Source of the DNA: an uncultured Eubacteriales bacterium
GTDB taxonomy: Bacteria; Bacillota; Clostridia; Oscillospirales; Oscillospiraceae
DNA length: 6,587 bases
Assembly (NCBI GenBank): GCA_905210385.1
Contig: CAJLWS010000091.1
Coordinates: forward strand, 1-6,587
Direction of reading: 5' to 3'
Below the pieces are notes generated by a model. It saw only the letters and a program-made list of their open reading frames with translations, searched no databases and had not been told where the DNA came from. How positions within the stretch are numbered: the stretch's first letter is position 1; each line of letters begins with the position of its first letter. Both the position numbers and the translations under genes were made by a program. Below are positions 5,756 to 6,587 of the stretch, in pieces.

Positions 5756-6587
5756 TTATTTTGGATTTCCAGAAATAGTTGTAAGGCATTTTTTAATATG
5801 CTCCAGCAGCGCTGTCACCGCCGGAGGGAAGGTCTCGGTTTTTTTCCAGGCAAGCACAGTGCTGGACTCCAACGGAGGATAGAGGGGGATAAAACGCAGC
5901 CCCTCATAGGTGCAGTGAAGCTTCAAGGTAAGATAGGCTCCGATATGGGCGCCGGCCAATAGGGCCATGTTGTAGGGTAGATTTCCTGTGGCGTTTACCT
6001 GGAGCTGTTGGGCGTAGAGGCCGAACCAGCGCTCCATCTCCTGCTGGATCAACCCCCGTCGGGTGAGGATCAGGGGTATTCCAGCCAGATCCTTTGGCGT
6101 CACCGCCTCCTTCTGAGCCAGTGGGGCGTCCTCTTGAACCAGCACGCCCCACTGCTCTTTCACCGGCATCCGAATGAAATCATATTTGCTGATATCCACG
6201 GGCTCCAGCAAAAGGCCCAGGTCCAGGGTTCCGCCTTCGATGCGTTCCTTGGTGTGGTCGGCGTTTCCGCTGTAAATTTGATAGGTCACCTGGGGGTGAA
6301 GCTTCTGGAACGAGGCCAGCAGTTCGGCCAAAACATACATTCCCTCCAGGTCGCCGCTTCCAATGGAAATCTCTCCCCGTAGTTCCGGATCCTTTTGGAA
6401 TTCCCGGGCTGTTTTCTCTGCGAGATCCACCAGTTCCTGGGCCCGGCGCCGCAGCAGCATCCCCTCGTCGGTCAAAACAATATGATACCGGCTGCGGTGA
6501 AAGAGCTGCACCCCCAATTCCTCTTCCAGCTGCATCAGTTGTCGGGATAGGGTGGGCTGGGTCAGGTGGAGCAGGGCGGCGGCCCTA
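5756..6587 (-). CDS. LysR-family transcriptional regulator (5' end cut by window)
   Basis: The 276 residues present cover nearly all of a LysR-type regulator, lacking only about the first 15-18. The frame stays open through the window edge, continuing upstream of the internal methionine at 6535 with RAAALLHLTQPTLSRQL, the core of the helix-turn-helix. The helix region then reads MQLEEELGVQLFHRS and the wing VLTDEG, both very typical. A linker helix follows, then a periplasmic-binding-like effector domain: GEISIGSGDLEGMYVLAELLASFQKLHPQV in two adjoining parts, GTLDLGLLLEP, WGVLVQEDAPLA, IPLILTRRG, and FIPLYPPL near the end. The effector is unknown. It is cytoplasmic and probably tetrameric. 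It is the first gene of the redox module, on the same strand, and is separated from merR by its own terminator. It may control merR, the decarboxylase/reductase pair, or genes outside the window. Confidence 0.95.
   Translation of the reverse strand, partial: RAAALLHLTQPTLSRQLMQLEEELGVQLFHRSRYHIVLTDEGMLLRRRAQELVDLAEKTAREFQKDPELRGEISIGSGDLEGMYVLAELLASFQKLHPQVTYQIYSGNADHTKERIEGGTLDLGLLLEPVDISKYDFIRMPVKEQWGVLVQEDAPLAQKEAVTPKDLAGIPLILTRRGLIQQEMERWFGLYAQQLQVNATGNLPYNMALLAGAHIGAYLTLKLHCTYEGLRFIPLYPPLESSTVLAWKKTETFPPAVTALLEHIKKCLTTISGNPK

Noticed and set aside
6008..6382. Plus-strand frame opposite lysR
   Set aside because: It is antisense to a clear LysR effector domain, with no ribosome binding site or family match.

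Overview
The window reads as part of a moderately GC-rich, anaerobic clostridial chromosome, probably Oscillospirales-like. This rests on the gene families present (ferredoxin-type aldo/keto reductase, YurZ-type carboxymuconolactone decarboxylase, lipoprotein-anchored flavodoxin), the AGGAGG-type ribosome binding sites and the low-GC-type lipobox. The taxonomy is inference. Every supported gene lies on the minus strand, so transcription runs from high to low coordinates.

Region A (1-1250) is very GC-rich. It holds the start of a MalK/UgpC-type sugar ABC transporter ATPase, which runs off the left edge. Upstream of it is the C-terminal part of an RDD-family membrane protein that has lost its first transmembrane part and has no credible start codon. 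The break falls near 1240-1260.

Region B (about 1250-2177) is more AT-rich and gene-poor. It contains one unrecognised 118-residue reading frame (1450-1806) backed by a strong intrinsic terminator, a doubtful 49-codon ORF, and about 370 bases of mostly unexplained sequence with a few inverted repeats. It looks like a junction between two genomic segments, but no transposase, integrase, tRNA or att site is visible.

Region C (2178-6587) is a redox and regulation module. In transcription order it has a LysR-type regulator (partial at the right edge), a MerR-type regulator, a flavodoxin/cyclophilin-like lipoprotein, a carboxymuconolactone decarboxylase-family protein, and an aldo/keto reductase carrying two [4Fe-4S] motifs. 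merR and the lipoprotein gene are tightly coupled, and the decarboxylase and reductase genes form a second close pair with its own regulatory region. A likely model is that LysR and/or MerR sense a redox or electrophile signal and switch on surface flavodoxin and cytoplasmic reductase functions. The substrates are unknown.

The most distinctive sequence-level signals are regulatory. Between lysR and merR, a promoter with two 5/6-match boxes and 17-bp spacing is placed so that its transcript starts inside the lysR terminator stem, which lets merR mRNA escape that terminator. Upstream of the decarboxylase gene, a perfect 9-bp inverted repeat brackets the probable promoter. A hairpin with a T-tract on the plus strand faces against all the genes. 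No CRISPR array, rRNA, tRNA or identifiable mobile element was found.
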